Origin: Streptomyces tailanensis
GTDB lineage: Bacteria > Actinomycetota > Actinomycetes > Streptomycetales > Streptomycetaceae
Assembly: GCF_008386495.1 (NCBI RefSeq)
Contig: NZ_VTHJ01000036.1
Coordinates: forward strand, 31,037 to 95,036
Direction: 5' to 3'
Length of the DNA: 64,000 nt
The notes under the pieces are model-generated. The model worked only from the letters and a program-made list of their open reading frames with translations, did not search any database and was not told where the DNA came from. Below are positions 56,717-64,000 of the stretch, piece after piece (the first letter of the stretch is position 1; each line of letters begins with the position of its first letter). Position numbers and translations under genes: made by a program.

Positions 56717-58174
56717 ATGGCAATCGACACGTCCACCGACCCCGTACGACACGAACGCACCACCCTGTCCGCCCGCGACCGGTTGGTCCTCTTCGTCCTG
56801 TGCGCCGCCCAGTTCATGGTGGCCCTGGACTTCTCCGTCCTGAACGTGGCGCTGCCGGTGCTCGGCCGGGACCTCGGCATGAGCCAGTCGGCGTTGCAGT
56901 GGGCGGTGACCGCGTTCGCGCTGCCCTCCGGCGGTTTCCTGCTGCTCTTCGGCCGCGTCGGCGACCTGTACGGCCGCCGCAGGCTGTTCCTGGCCGGGCT
57001 GGCCCTCTTCGGCGCGGCCTCGGTGCTGGCGACGTTCGCCTGGGACCCGGCGTCGTTCCTGGCGGGCCGCGCGCTGCAGGGGCTGGGCGCGGCGGCGATC
57101 GTCCCGACCGGCATGTCCCTGCTGACCACCACGTTCCCGGAGGGTCCCGCCCGCGACCGCGCCCTCGGCATCTCGGGCACCCTGCTCTCCCTCGGCTTCA
57201 CCTTCGGCATGGTGGCCGGCGGTGTGATGACCGACGTACTCGGCTGGCGCTCCACCATGGGCCTGCTCGCCCTCTTCGCCCTGGTCGTACTGCCCCTGGC
57301 CCCCGGTCTGCTCCCCGAGTCCCGCACCCCCGAACGCCCGCGCCTGGACATCCCCGGCGCGATCACCGTCACCGCCGGTCTGCTCTCCCTGATCTACGCC
57401 CTGTCGACGGCGGCGGACCGCGGCTTCGGCCACCCCGACGTCCTCGCGACCCTCGTCGCCGGCCTGCTGCTCCTCACGGCCTTCGTGGCCGTGGAGTCCC
57501 GCACCGACACGCCCCTGGTCTCCCTGCCGATGCTGCGCCGCCGCACGGTGGCGTGGGGCAACCTGGGCGGACTGGTCACCTTCTCGATGATGTCGACGGT
57601 GGTCTTCGTCCTCACCCTCTACTTCCAGGAGACCCTGGGCCTGTCCGCCTTCGAGACGGGTCTCGTCTTCGGATTCCAGGGCGTCCTGTCCGTCGTCGCC
57701 GGTACCTACGCCGCGAAGGTCATCGGCCGCCTCGGCGCCCGCACCACCCTCGTCGTCTCGCTCTTCGGCCAGGGCGTCCTCACCGCCGCCCTCCTCGCCC
57801 TCGGCACGGCCGGCTGGTCGGTGTGGCTCGCCGCGGCCGCCGTCTCCCTGGCCAGCATGTGCCACCTGGGCGCGATCATCTCGTACGGCGTCACCGTCAC
57901 CTCCGGCGTCCCCGACGAGGAACAGGGCCTCGCCACCGGCTTGGTGACCTCCACCCAGCAGGTCGGCATCACCATCGGCATCCCGCTCCTCGGCGTCCTG
58001 GCGACGACCTCCGACGACCTGCTGACCGGCGTCCACCTGGTCCTGGCACTGGACACGGCGATCGTCCTCGCGGCGGCGGTACTGGTCGCGATCGGACTGC
58101 GCACCGCCGCGCGAGGCTCACGGGAAGGCAGTGGCTCAGGGACGGTCGAGACGCAGCCGCTCGGCTCGCGGTAG
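56717..58174 (+). CDS. MFS transporter, DHA2 (drug:H+ antiporter) family
   Basis: 485 residues from ATG 56717. Fourteen hydrophobic segments; VALDFSVLNVALPVLGRDLGMS (motif D1), LLLFGRVGDLYGRRRLFLAG (motif A) and GLGAAAIVPTGMSLLTTTFPEG (motif B/C region). Probable multidrug or metabolite exporter, controlled by the divergent XRE regulator. Its last 39 bp overlap the end of the convergent YjbR gene. Confidence 0.93.
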   Translation: MAIDTSTDPVRHERTTLSARDRLVLFVLCAAQFMVALDFSVLNVALPVLGRDLGMSQSALQWAVTAFALPSGGFLLLFGRVGDLYGRRRLFLAGLALFGAASVLATFAWDPASFLAGRALQGLGAAAIVPTGMSLLTTTFPEGPARDRALGISGTLLSLGFTFGMVAGGVMTDVLGWRSTMGLLALFALVVLPLAPGLLPESRTPERPRLDIPGAITVTAGLLSLIYALSTAADRGFGHPDVLATLVAGLLLLTAFVAVESRTDTPLVSLPMLRRRTVAWGNLGGLVTFSMMSTVVFVLTLYFQETLGLSAFETGLVFGFQGVLSVVAGTYAAKVIGRLGARTTLVVSLFGQGVLTAALLALGTAGWSVWLAAAAVSLASMCHLGAIISYGVTVTSGVPDEEQGLATGLVTSTQQVGITIGIPLLGVLATTSDDLLTGVHLVLALDTAIVLAAAVLVAIGLRTAARGSREGSGSGTVETQPLGSR

Positions 58175-58495
58175 ACCGGCCACGACCAGGTCGTACGAGT
58201 CCTCGATGAGCTCCCGGACCAGTCGGTCCGGGAGCTCCCCCTCGACGGTCACCGTGTTCCAGTGGCGCTTGTTCATGTGATAGCCGGGGGCGATCAGGCC
58301 CTCGTACTCCCCGCGTAGCCGGATGGCGTCCTCGGGGTCGCACTTGAGGTTGACCTTCAGGGGCCGCTCTTCGATCCAGCTCAGGGCGAACATCTTGCCG
58401 AGGACCTTGAAGACGGAGATCTCCGGGCGGAACGGGAAGTCCTCGACGGCCTCGTTGAAGGACAGGCAGAAGGCGCGCAGTTCGTCCGGGGTCAC
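58136..58495 (-). CDS. YjbR/MmcQ-family protein
   Basis: 119 residues. LRAFCLSFNEAVEDFPFRPEISVFKVLGKMFAL and PGYHMNKRHWNTVTVEGE (in pieces) are the family's conserved regions, which form a DNA-binding-like double-wing fold of uncertain role. The stop overlaps the 3' end of the MFS gene; the start overlaps the corC stop by 4 bp, so it is likely cotranscribed with the phoH-ybeY-corC operon. Confidence 0.9.
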   Translation of the reverse strand: MTPDELRAFCLSFNEAVEDFPFRPEISVFKVLGKMFALSWIEERPLKVNLKCDPEDAIRLRGEYEGLIAPGYHMNKRHWNTVTVEGELPDRLVRELIEDSYDLVVAGLPRAERLRLDRP

Positions 58496-59799
58496 TCCGG
58501 CTTCGTCTCCTCGTCCGGGGGCTCGGTGGGACCGATCGGCTCCACCAGGACCGTGACGATCTTGTTCCGGCGGCCGGCCGCGGCCTCCGCCGTGAGCCGC
58601 AGCTCGCGCCCGTCGGGCAGTTCGACGACCGAGGAGGCCCCGGCGATGGGCACGCGCCCCAGAGCCTTGGCGAGGAGGCCACCCACGGTCTCCACGTCCT
58701 CGTCGTCGTAGGCCCCCAGACCGTACAGCTCGCCGAGGTCGGTGATGTCGAGGCGGGCGGTGACCCGGTGACGGTCCTCGCCCAGCTCCTGCACCGGCGG
58801 CAGTTCACGGTCGTACTCGTCGGTGATCTCGCCGACGATCTCCTCCAGGATGTCCTCGATCGTGACGATGCCGGCGGTGCCCCCGTACTCGTCGATGACG
58901 ACGGCGACGTGATTACGCTCCTGCTGCATCTCACGGAGCAGGGCACCGGCGTTCTTGGTGTCGGGGACGAAGACGGCGGGACGCATGGCCGTGGACACCA
59001 GTTCGTTCTCGGCGTCCCGGCTGATGTGCGTCTTGCGGGCCAGGTCCTTCAGATACACGATCCCGACGACGTCGTCCTCGTTCTCCCCCGTGACGGGGAT
59101 ACGCGAGAAACCCGACCGCAGGGCCAGGGTCAGGGCCTGCCGGATGGTCTTGTAACGCTCGATGGCGACCAGGTCCGTGCGCGGCACCATCACCTCCCGC
59201 ACGAGGGTGTCGCCGAGCTCGAACACCGAGTGCACCATACGGCGCTCCTCGGCCTCGATCAGCGACTCCTTCTCGGCGAGATCGACCAGCGCGCGCAGCT
59301 CCGCCTCGGAGGCGAACGGGCCGCGACGGAAGCCCTTGCCGGGCGTCAGGGCGTTGCCGATGAGGATGAGGAGCGGCGGGATCGGGCCCATGATCCGGGC
59401 GAGGGGCAGCAGGACGTACGCCGCCGCCGTGGCCGTGTTCAGGGGATGCTGGCGGCCGATGGTGCGGGGCGAGACCCCGACGGCCACGTACGAGACGAGG
59501 ACCATCACCCCGATGGCGACGACCAGCGCCTCCCAGGTCTCCTCGAACTCCTGCAGACACGCGTATACGACGAGCGCGGCGGCGGCCATCTCACACGCCA
59601 CGCGCACCAGGAGCGCGACGTTCAGATAGCGGGTCGGGTCGGCCGCGACCTGGGCGAGCTTGGCGCTGCCGCGCCGCCCGGACCGTACGGCCTCCTCGGC
59701 GCGGAAGCTGGAGACCCGCGCGAGGCCCGCCTCCGCGCAGGCGGCGAGCCAGGCGACGACGACCAGGGCGACAGCCCCGCTGACAAGAGTCGCGCTCAT
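58492..59799 (-). CDS. Hemolysin-family CBS-domain membrane protein (CorC/TlyC type)
   Basis: 435 residues from ATG 59799. N-terminal membrane domain of the CNNM/DUF21 type (residues ~1-180: SGAVALVVVAWLAACAEAGLA, LVVAIGVMVLVSYVAVG), then two CBS domains (VPRTDLVAIERYKTIRQAL, RPAVFVPDTKNAGALL, VVIDEYGGTAGIVTIEDILEEIVGEI in pieces), then a C-terminal CorC_HlyC domain. Probably handles magnesium or cobalt efflux. ATGA overlap with ybeY. Confidence 0.94.
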   Translation of the reverse strand: MSATLVSGAVALVVVAWLAACAEAGLARVSSFRAEEAVRSGRRGSAKLAQVAADPTRYLNVALLVRVACEMAAAALVVYACLQEFEETWEALVVAIGVMVLVSYVAVGVSPRTIGRQHPLNTATAAAYVLLPLARIMGPIPPLLILIGNALTPGKGFRRGPFASEAELRALVDLAEKESLIEAEERRMVHSVFELGDTLVREVMVPRTDLVAIERYKTIRQALTLALRSGFSRIPVTGENEDDVVGIVYLKDLARKTHISRDAENELVSTAMRPAVFVPDTKNAGALLREMQQERNHVAVVIDEYGGTAGIVTIEDILEEIVGEITDEYDRELPPVQELGEDRHRVTARLDITDLGELYGLGAYDDEDVETVGGLLAKALGRVPIAGASSVVELPDGRELRLTAEAAAGRRNKIVTVLVEPIGPTEPPDEETKPE

Positions 59800-60293
59800 G
59801 ACACGGTCGGGGCCGGGGACGGGCCGGTCAGGCCCTTCTCCGCACGCCAGCCGTCCACGATGGCCGCCTGGAGACCGAACATCTCGGCCTTCTCGTCCGC
59901 TTCGTCGTGGTCGTAACCGAGCAGATGCAGCACCCCATGGACGGTGAGGAGCTGGAGCTCCTCGTCCATGGAGTGCTGCGTGTGCGCTTCCTTGCCCTGC
60001 TTCTCGGCCACCTCGGGACACAGCACGATGTCCCCGAGGAGCCCCTGCGGCGGCTCGGCGTCGTCCTTGGACGGCGGCCGCAGCTCGTCCATCGGGAACG
60101 ACATCACATCCGTCGGCCCCGGCAGGTCCATCCACTGCATATGCAGCTGCTCCATGGCGTCGGCGTCCACGACGATCACCGAGAGCTCGGAGAGCGGGTG
60201 GATACGCATCCGCGTCAGCGCGTAGCGGGCGATGTCGAGGATCGCCTGCTCGTCGACCTCGGTTCCGGACTCGTTGTTGACGTCGATCGACAT
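59796..60293 (-). CDS. ybeY: Endoribonuclease YbeY
   Basis: 165 residues from ATG 60293. Zinc motif HGVLHLLGYDHDEADE (three His), with TDVMSFPMDEL upstream. YbeY takes part in 16S rRNA 3' processing and ribosome quality control. Between phoH (13 bp upstream) and corC (overlap), the usual bacterial order. Confidence 0.96.
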   Translation of the reverse strand: MSIDVNNESGTEVDEQAILDIARYALTRMRIHPLSELSVIVVDADAMEQLHMQWMDLPGPTDVMSFPMDELRPPSKDDAEPPQGLLGDIVLCPEVAEKQGKEAHTQHSMDEELQLLTVHGVLHLLGYDHDEADEKAEMFGLQAAIVDGWRAEKGLTGPSPAPTVS

Positions 60294-60306
60294 GGTGCTG
60301 TGCTTA

Positions 60307-61374
<1,068 letters not shown>

Positions 61375-61523
61375 GGGCCGGCTCGTAGGCCGCACGTCCT
61401 CCTTTTGCGACTCGCATGCCCCTGAAGGGGGCCGCGCTTGCGATTCAAGGGTACGACGTGGGGGTGACAGTGCCGTAGGGCTTTTCGCGGTCTCGGGAGA
61501 GCTCGGGGCTTGCTGTGGTCTCC

Positions 61524-61611
61524 GGACTGCGGGTTGTTCGTGGCTGGTCGCGCCCACGCGGCGGAGCCGCATATCGATACAGCCCCGCGCCCCTTTGGGG
61601 CGCGGCTGCCC
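61524..61611 (+). repeat. Family A dispersed repeat, copy 7 (complete)
   Basis: GGACTGCGGGTTGTTCGTGG, CTGGTCGCGCCCACGCGGCG, GAGCCGCATATCGATACAGC, CCCGCGCCCCTTTGGGGCGC. The last part forms a strong hairpin and lies between the IclR stop and the phoH promoter, so it may terminate the IclR gene. Confidence 0.85.
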
Positions 61612-61640
61612 TGCCCCCCAGGTCACAAGGCCTCCACCCT

Positions 61641-62444
61641 TCAGCGCCAGATCGGTGACCCCGCTCCTCCCGGGCTCGTTGCCTCGATCTTCGCTCTCGC
61701 CTCTCTCATCACCCGCACGATCCGTCGCTCGTGTTCCGGGGTCAGGCGGGCGACCGGGACCGAGCAGCTGATGGCGTCGTGGGGCGGGGTGTCGTAGTGG
61801 AGGGCGAAGCCGAAGCCGATGATGCCGGGGACGCCCTCTTCGCGGTCGACGGAGTAGCCGCGGGCGCGGATGGTGGCCAGGTCGGCGGCGAGTGAGGCGC
61901 GGGTGGTGTGGGTGTGGGGGGTGAGGGCCTCGTAGGGGCCGTAGGGGAGGTCGGTGTCGGGGCGTTCGGCCAGGAGGGCCTTGCCGAGGGCGCCGGCGTG
62001 GGCGGGGAGGCGGCGGCCGACGCGGCTGATCGTGCGCAGGTACTCGTGGGACTCGCGGGTGGCGAGGTAGGCCACGTTCATGCCGTCGAGGCGGGCGAGG
62101 TGGATGGTCTCGCCGAGGGCCTCCGACGCCTCGTCGAGGTAGGGGCGTACGGCGCGGACGCGCGGGTCGGTGTCCAGGTAGCTGGTGCCGGTGAGCAGGG
62201 CGCGGATGCCGATGCCGTAGAGGGAGCCGGTGGTGTCCGTGCGGACCCAGCCTCGGGCGATCAGGGTCTGGAGGAGGGCGTACATGGAACTGCGGGGGAC
62301 CTTGAGTTCGTCCGCGAGTTCCTGGAGGCGGGCGGGGCGGTCGCCGCGCGCGGCCAGGAGTTCCAGCAGGTCGACGGTGCGCGCGGCGGACTTCACCTCG
62401 CGGACGCCGCCCGCGCCGCCCTCTGTCTCCGACGTCCCCGACAT
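61641..62444 (-). CDS. IclR-family transcriptional regulator
   Basis: 267 residues. Winged helix near residues 20-80 (SAARTVDLLELLAARGDRPARLQELADELKVPRSSMYALLQTL in pieces), then the effector-binding domain with GETIHLARLDGMNVAYLATRES, PAHAGALGKALLAE and EEGVPGIIGFGFALHYD. IclR proteins sense aromatic or sugar acids. It diverges from the glucarate dehydratase-like gene, its likely target. Confidence 0.94.
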   Translation of the reverse strand: MSGTSETEGGAGGVREVKSAARTVDLLELLAARGDRPARLQELADELKVPRSSMYALLQTLIARGWVRTDTTGSLYGIGIRALLTGTSYLDTDPRVRAVRPYLDEASEALGETIHLARLDGMNVAYLATRESHEYLRTISRVGRRLPAHAGALGKALLAERPDTDLPYGPYEALTPHTHTTRASLAADLATIRARGYSVDREEGVPGIIGFGFALHYDTPPHDAISCSVPVARLTPEHERRIVRVMREARAKIEATSPGGAGSPIWR

Positions 62445-62475
62445 GTGCCGATCGTAAGAGAGGCGTGTACGGCCA

Positions 62476-62533
62476 TTGACGCTGAGGGTTCGTCTATCTA
62501 ACCTCCATCTTCATACGTAGATGATGTCTACAT
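62476..62533 (+). promoter_or_regulatory. Promoter and operator of the glucarate dehydratase-like gene
   Basis: TTGACG (62476-62481) and TAACCT (62499-62504) are 17 bp apart. Just downstream, GTAGA-TGATG-TCTAC (62517-62531) is an inverted repeat at the expected start of transcription, suitable for IclR binding. Confidence 0.55.
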
Positions 62534-62548
62534 AGGGAGATGGCCCTC

Positions 62549-63895
62549 GTGACCCGCGATCTGACCATCACCGAGGTCCGGCTGACGCCGATCCTGGTCG
62601 CCGATCCGCCGCTGCTGAACACGCAGGGCGTGCACCAGCCGTACACGCCCCGACTGATCGTGGAGGTCGTGACCGCCGACGGGGTCACGGGCCTCGGCGA
62701 GACGTACGGGGACACCAAGTACCTGGAGCTGGCCCGGCCGTTCGCGGAGAAGCTGGTGGGCCGCCAGGTCAGTGATCTGAACGGGTTGTTCGTCGTCGCC
62801 GACGAGGTGGCGGTCGACGGGTCACGGGTGTCCGGTCAGGTCGACGTGGGCGGCCTGCGCGGTGTCCAGACCGCCGACAAGCTGCGGCTCTCGGTCGTGT
62901 CGGGGTTCGAGGTCGCCTGTCTGGACGCGCTGGGCAAGGCACTGGGGCTGCCCGTGCACGCGCTGCTCGGCGGCAAGGTGCGGGACGCGGTGGAGTACAG
63001 CGCGTACCTCTTCTACAAGTGGGCCGACCATCCCGAGGGCGTCGCCTGCGAGAAGGACGACTGGGGTGCGGCCGTGGACCCGGCGGGGGTCGTCGAGCAG
63101 GCCCGGAGGTTCAAGGAGCGGTACGGGTTCACGTCGTTCAAGCTCAAGGGTGGGGTGTTCCCTCCGGAGGAGGAGATCGCCGCGATCCGTGCGCTCGCCG
63201 AGGCGTTCCCCGGGCATCCGCTGCGGCTCGATCCCAACGGGGCCTGGTCCGTGGCGACTTCGCTGAAGGTCGCGGACAAGCTGGGTGACGTGCTGGAGTA
63301 CCTGGAGGATCCGGCGCTCGGTACGGCCGCGATGGCCGAGGTCGCCGCGGGATTGAAGGGGGCGGCGCGAAGCGCCTCGGACAAGGGCGGTGGTGGGCGA
63401 CGGGCGGGCGTGCCGCTGGCCACCAACATGTGCGTGACGACGTTCGCCGAGATCGAGGAGGCGTTCACGAAGGGGGCCGTGCAGGTCGTTCTCTCCGACC
63501 ATCACTACTGGGGCGGGCTGCGGAACACCCGTGAACTGACCGCCATCTGCCGTGCGTTCGGGGTCGGGGTGTCCATGCACTCCAACACCCACCTCGGGAT
63601 CTCCCTGGCCGCGATGACCCATGTCGCGTCCACCGTGCCTGGCCTTCACCACGCGTGCGACTCGCATTATCCGTGGCAGTCGGAGGACGTGCTGACCGAG
63701 CGGCTCGTCTTCGAGAACGGGGTGGTGCGGGTGTCGGACGCGCCGGGGCTCGGGGTCGAACTCGACCGCGGCCGGTTGGAGTTCCTGCATCAGCGGTGGC
63801 TCGACGACGACGGGGCGCTGCGGGACCGGGACGACGCGGCGGCGATGCGGGCCGCCGACCCGACGTGGGTGACCCCGACCGTGCCCCGCTGGTAA
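62549..63895 (+). CDS. Glucarate dehydratase-like enolase-superfamily enzyme
   Basis: 448 residues; GTG 62549 has GGGAG nine bases upstream, while ATG 62540 would touch it. Enolase-superfamily residues are visible: SFKLKGG (KxK), RLDPNGAW (metal Asp), YLEDPALG (metal Glu), ATNMCVTTF, LSDHHYWGGL and SMHSNTHLGISLAAM, which fit glucarate dehydratases (D-glucarate to 5-keto-4-deoxyglucarate). About 18 residues (LKGAARSASDKGGGGRRAG) are inserted in the loop before VPLATNM by element C2. The divergent IclR protein is its probable regulator; the product could feed a DapA-family enzyme like that at 30.8 kb. Confidence 0.9.
   Translation: MTRDLTITEVRLTPILVADPPLLNTQGVHQPYTPRLIVEVVTADGVTGLGETYGDTKYLELARPFAEKLVGRQVSDLNGLFVVADEVAVDGSRVSGQVDVGGLRGVQTADKLRLSVVSGFEVACLDALGKALGLPVHALLGGKVRDAVEYSAYLFYKWADHPEGVACEKDDWGAAVDPAGVVEQARRFKERYGFTSFKLKGGVFPPEEEIAAIRALAEAFPGHPLRLDPNGAWSVATSLKVADKLGDVLEYLEDPALGTAAMAEVAAGLKGAARSASDKGGGGRRAGVPLATNMCVTTFAEIEEAFTKGAVQVVLSDHHYWGGLRNTRELTAICRAFGVGVSMHSNTHLGISLAAMTHVASTVPGLHHACDSHYPWQSEDVLTERLVFENGVVRVSDAPGLGVELDRGRLEFLHQRWLDDDGALRDRDDAAAMRAADPTWVTPTVPRW
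63357..63411 (+). repeat. In-frame ORF-embedded palindromic element, copy C2 (inside glucarate dehydratase gene)
   Basis: AGGGGGCGGCGCGAAGCGCC, TCGGACAAGGGCGGTGGTGG, GCGACGGGCGGGC: same two blocks as C1 in dusB. GGCGC-GAA-GCGCC is a hairpin. It is a multiple of three in effect and keeps the enzyme's frame. Confidence 0.75.
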
Positions 63896-63961
63896 CGCCG
63901 GGTTCCTTTCGCCCCCGCCTTCCGGCTCGGTTCGGTCGGCGTGTTGGCGGGTGCGGGTGGG

Positions 63962-64000
63962 TGGGGGCTGGTCGCGCAGTTCCCCGCGCCCCTGAAAGAC
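63962..64000 (+). repeat. Family A-related dispersed repeat, copy 8 (cut by window edge)
   Basis: GGGGGCTGGTCGCGCAGTTC, CCCGCGCCCCTGAAAGAC: short variant, related to the copy at 38.9 kb (CGCGCAGTTCCCCGCGCCCCTGA). Confidence 0.7.

Overview
The window is chromosomal DNA from a high-GC actinomycete, almost certainly a Streptomyces. The evidence is the very GC-rich third codon positions, the SARP/AfsR-type regulator, the zur-znu and recO-uppS-glyS neighbourhood, the era/corC/ybeY/phoH block, actinobacterial leuA with a Leu-rich leader peptide, and many GTG/TTG starts. All calls come from reading the sequence and translated frames; no database search was run. No rRNA, tRNA or CRISPR array was seen.

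Layout. 1-5.7 kb: a cut-off pyruvyl transferase, dusB, a mosaic of MFS and AraC gene fragments, a small zinc-finger-like protein, and a divergent CGNR regulator/VOC pair. 5.7-9.8 kb: an aldo/keto reductase-TetR operon behind a perfect inverted repeat, a secreted DUF4394 protein, and an EEP-family phosphatase/nuclease. 9.9-16.8 kb: housekeeping and zinc block (glyS, znuA-znuC-znuB, zur, uppS, recO). 17-24 kb: an HD-domain protein split by a 189-bp inverted-repeat element, a 1043-residue AfsR-like regulator, a VanX-like dipeptidase, IS630 and methyltransferase remnants, and a tyrosine-phosphatase-like protein. 24-31.7 kb: FadR regulator diverging from a peptide/nickel-type ABC importer operon (with a permease-ATPase fusion) ending in a DapA/NanA-like lyase. 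31.7-36 kb: decayed segment with GNAT, a response regulator with a truncated kinase, a TnpB scar, a truncated MMPL gene and a P450 pseudogene. 36-46 kb: TerB protein, leuA with attenuator, M4 protease plus emfourin-type inhibitor, beta-glucosidase plus MFS, and a secreted protein-arginine deiminase. 46-51.6 kb: a trypco2 / trypsin-STAND-TPR / DUF4913 cluster that looks like a biological-conflict or signalling system. 51.6-61.4 kb: era, an ammonium transporter-PII pair with GlnR-like sites, a degenerate cytidine-deaminase-like protein, an XRE/MFS pair, YjbR, and the corC-ybeY-phoH operon. 61.6-64 kb: IclR regulator diverging from a glucarate dehydratase-like enolase.

Two themes stand out. First, short palindromic elements are dispersed through the window, and at least four lie in frame inside genes (dusB, HD protein, AfsR-like regulator, glucarate dehydratase), lengthening the proteins without breaking them. 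Second, the 46.8-51.6 kb protease-ATPase-TPR cluster is the best candidate for an incompletely described system. Deletion scars at 2, 22.8 and 33.7 kb show that the accessory stretches between housekeeping blocks are actively rearranging.
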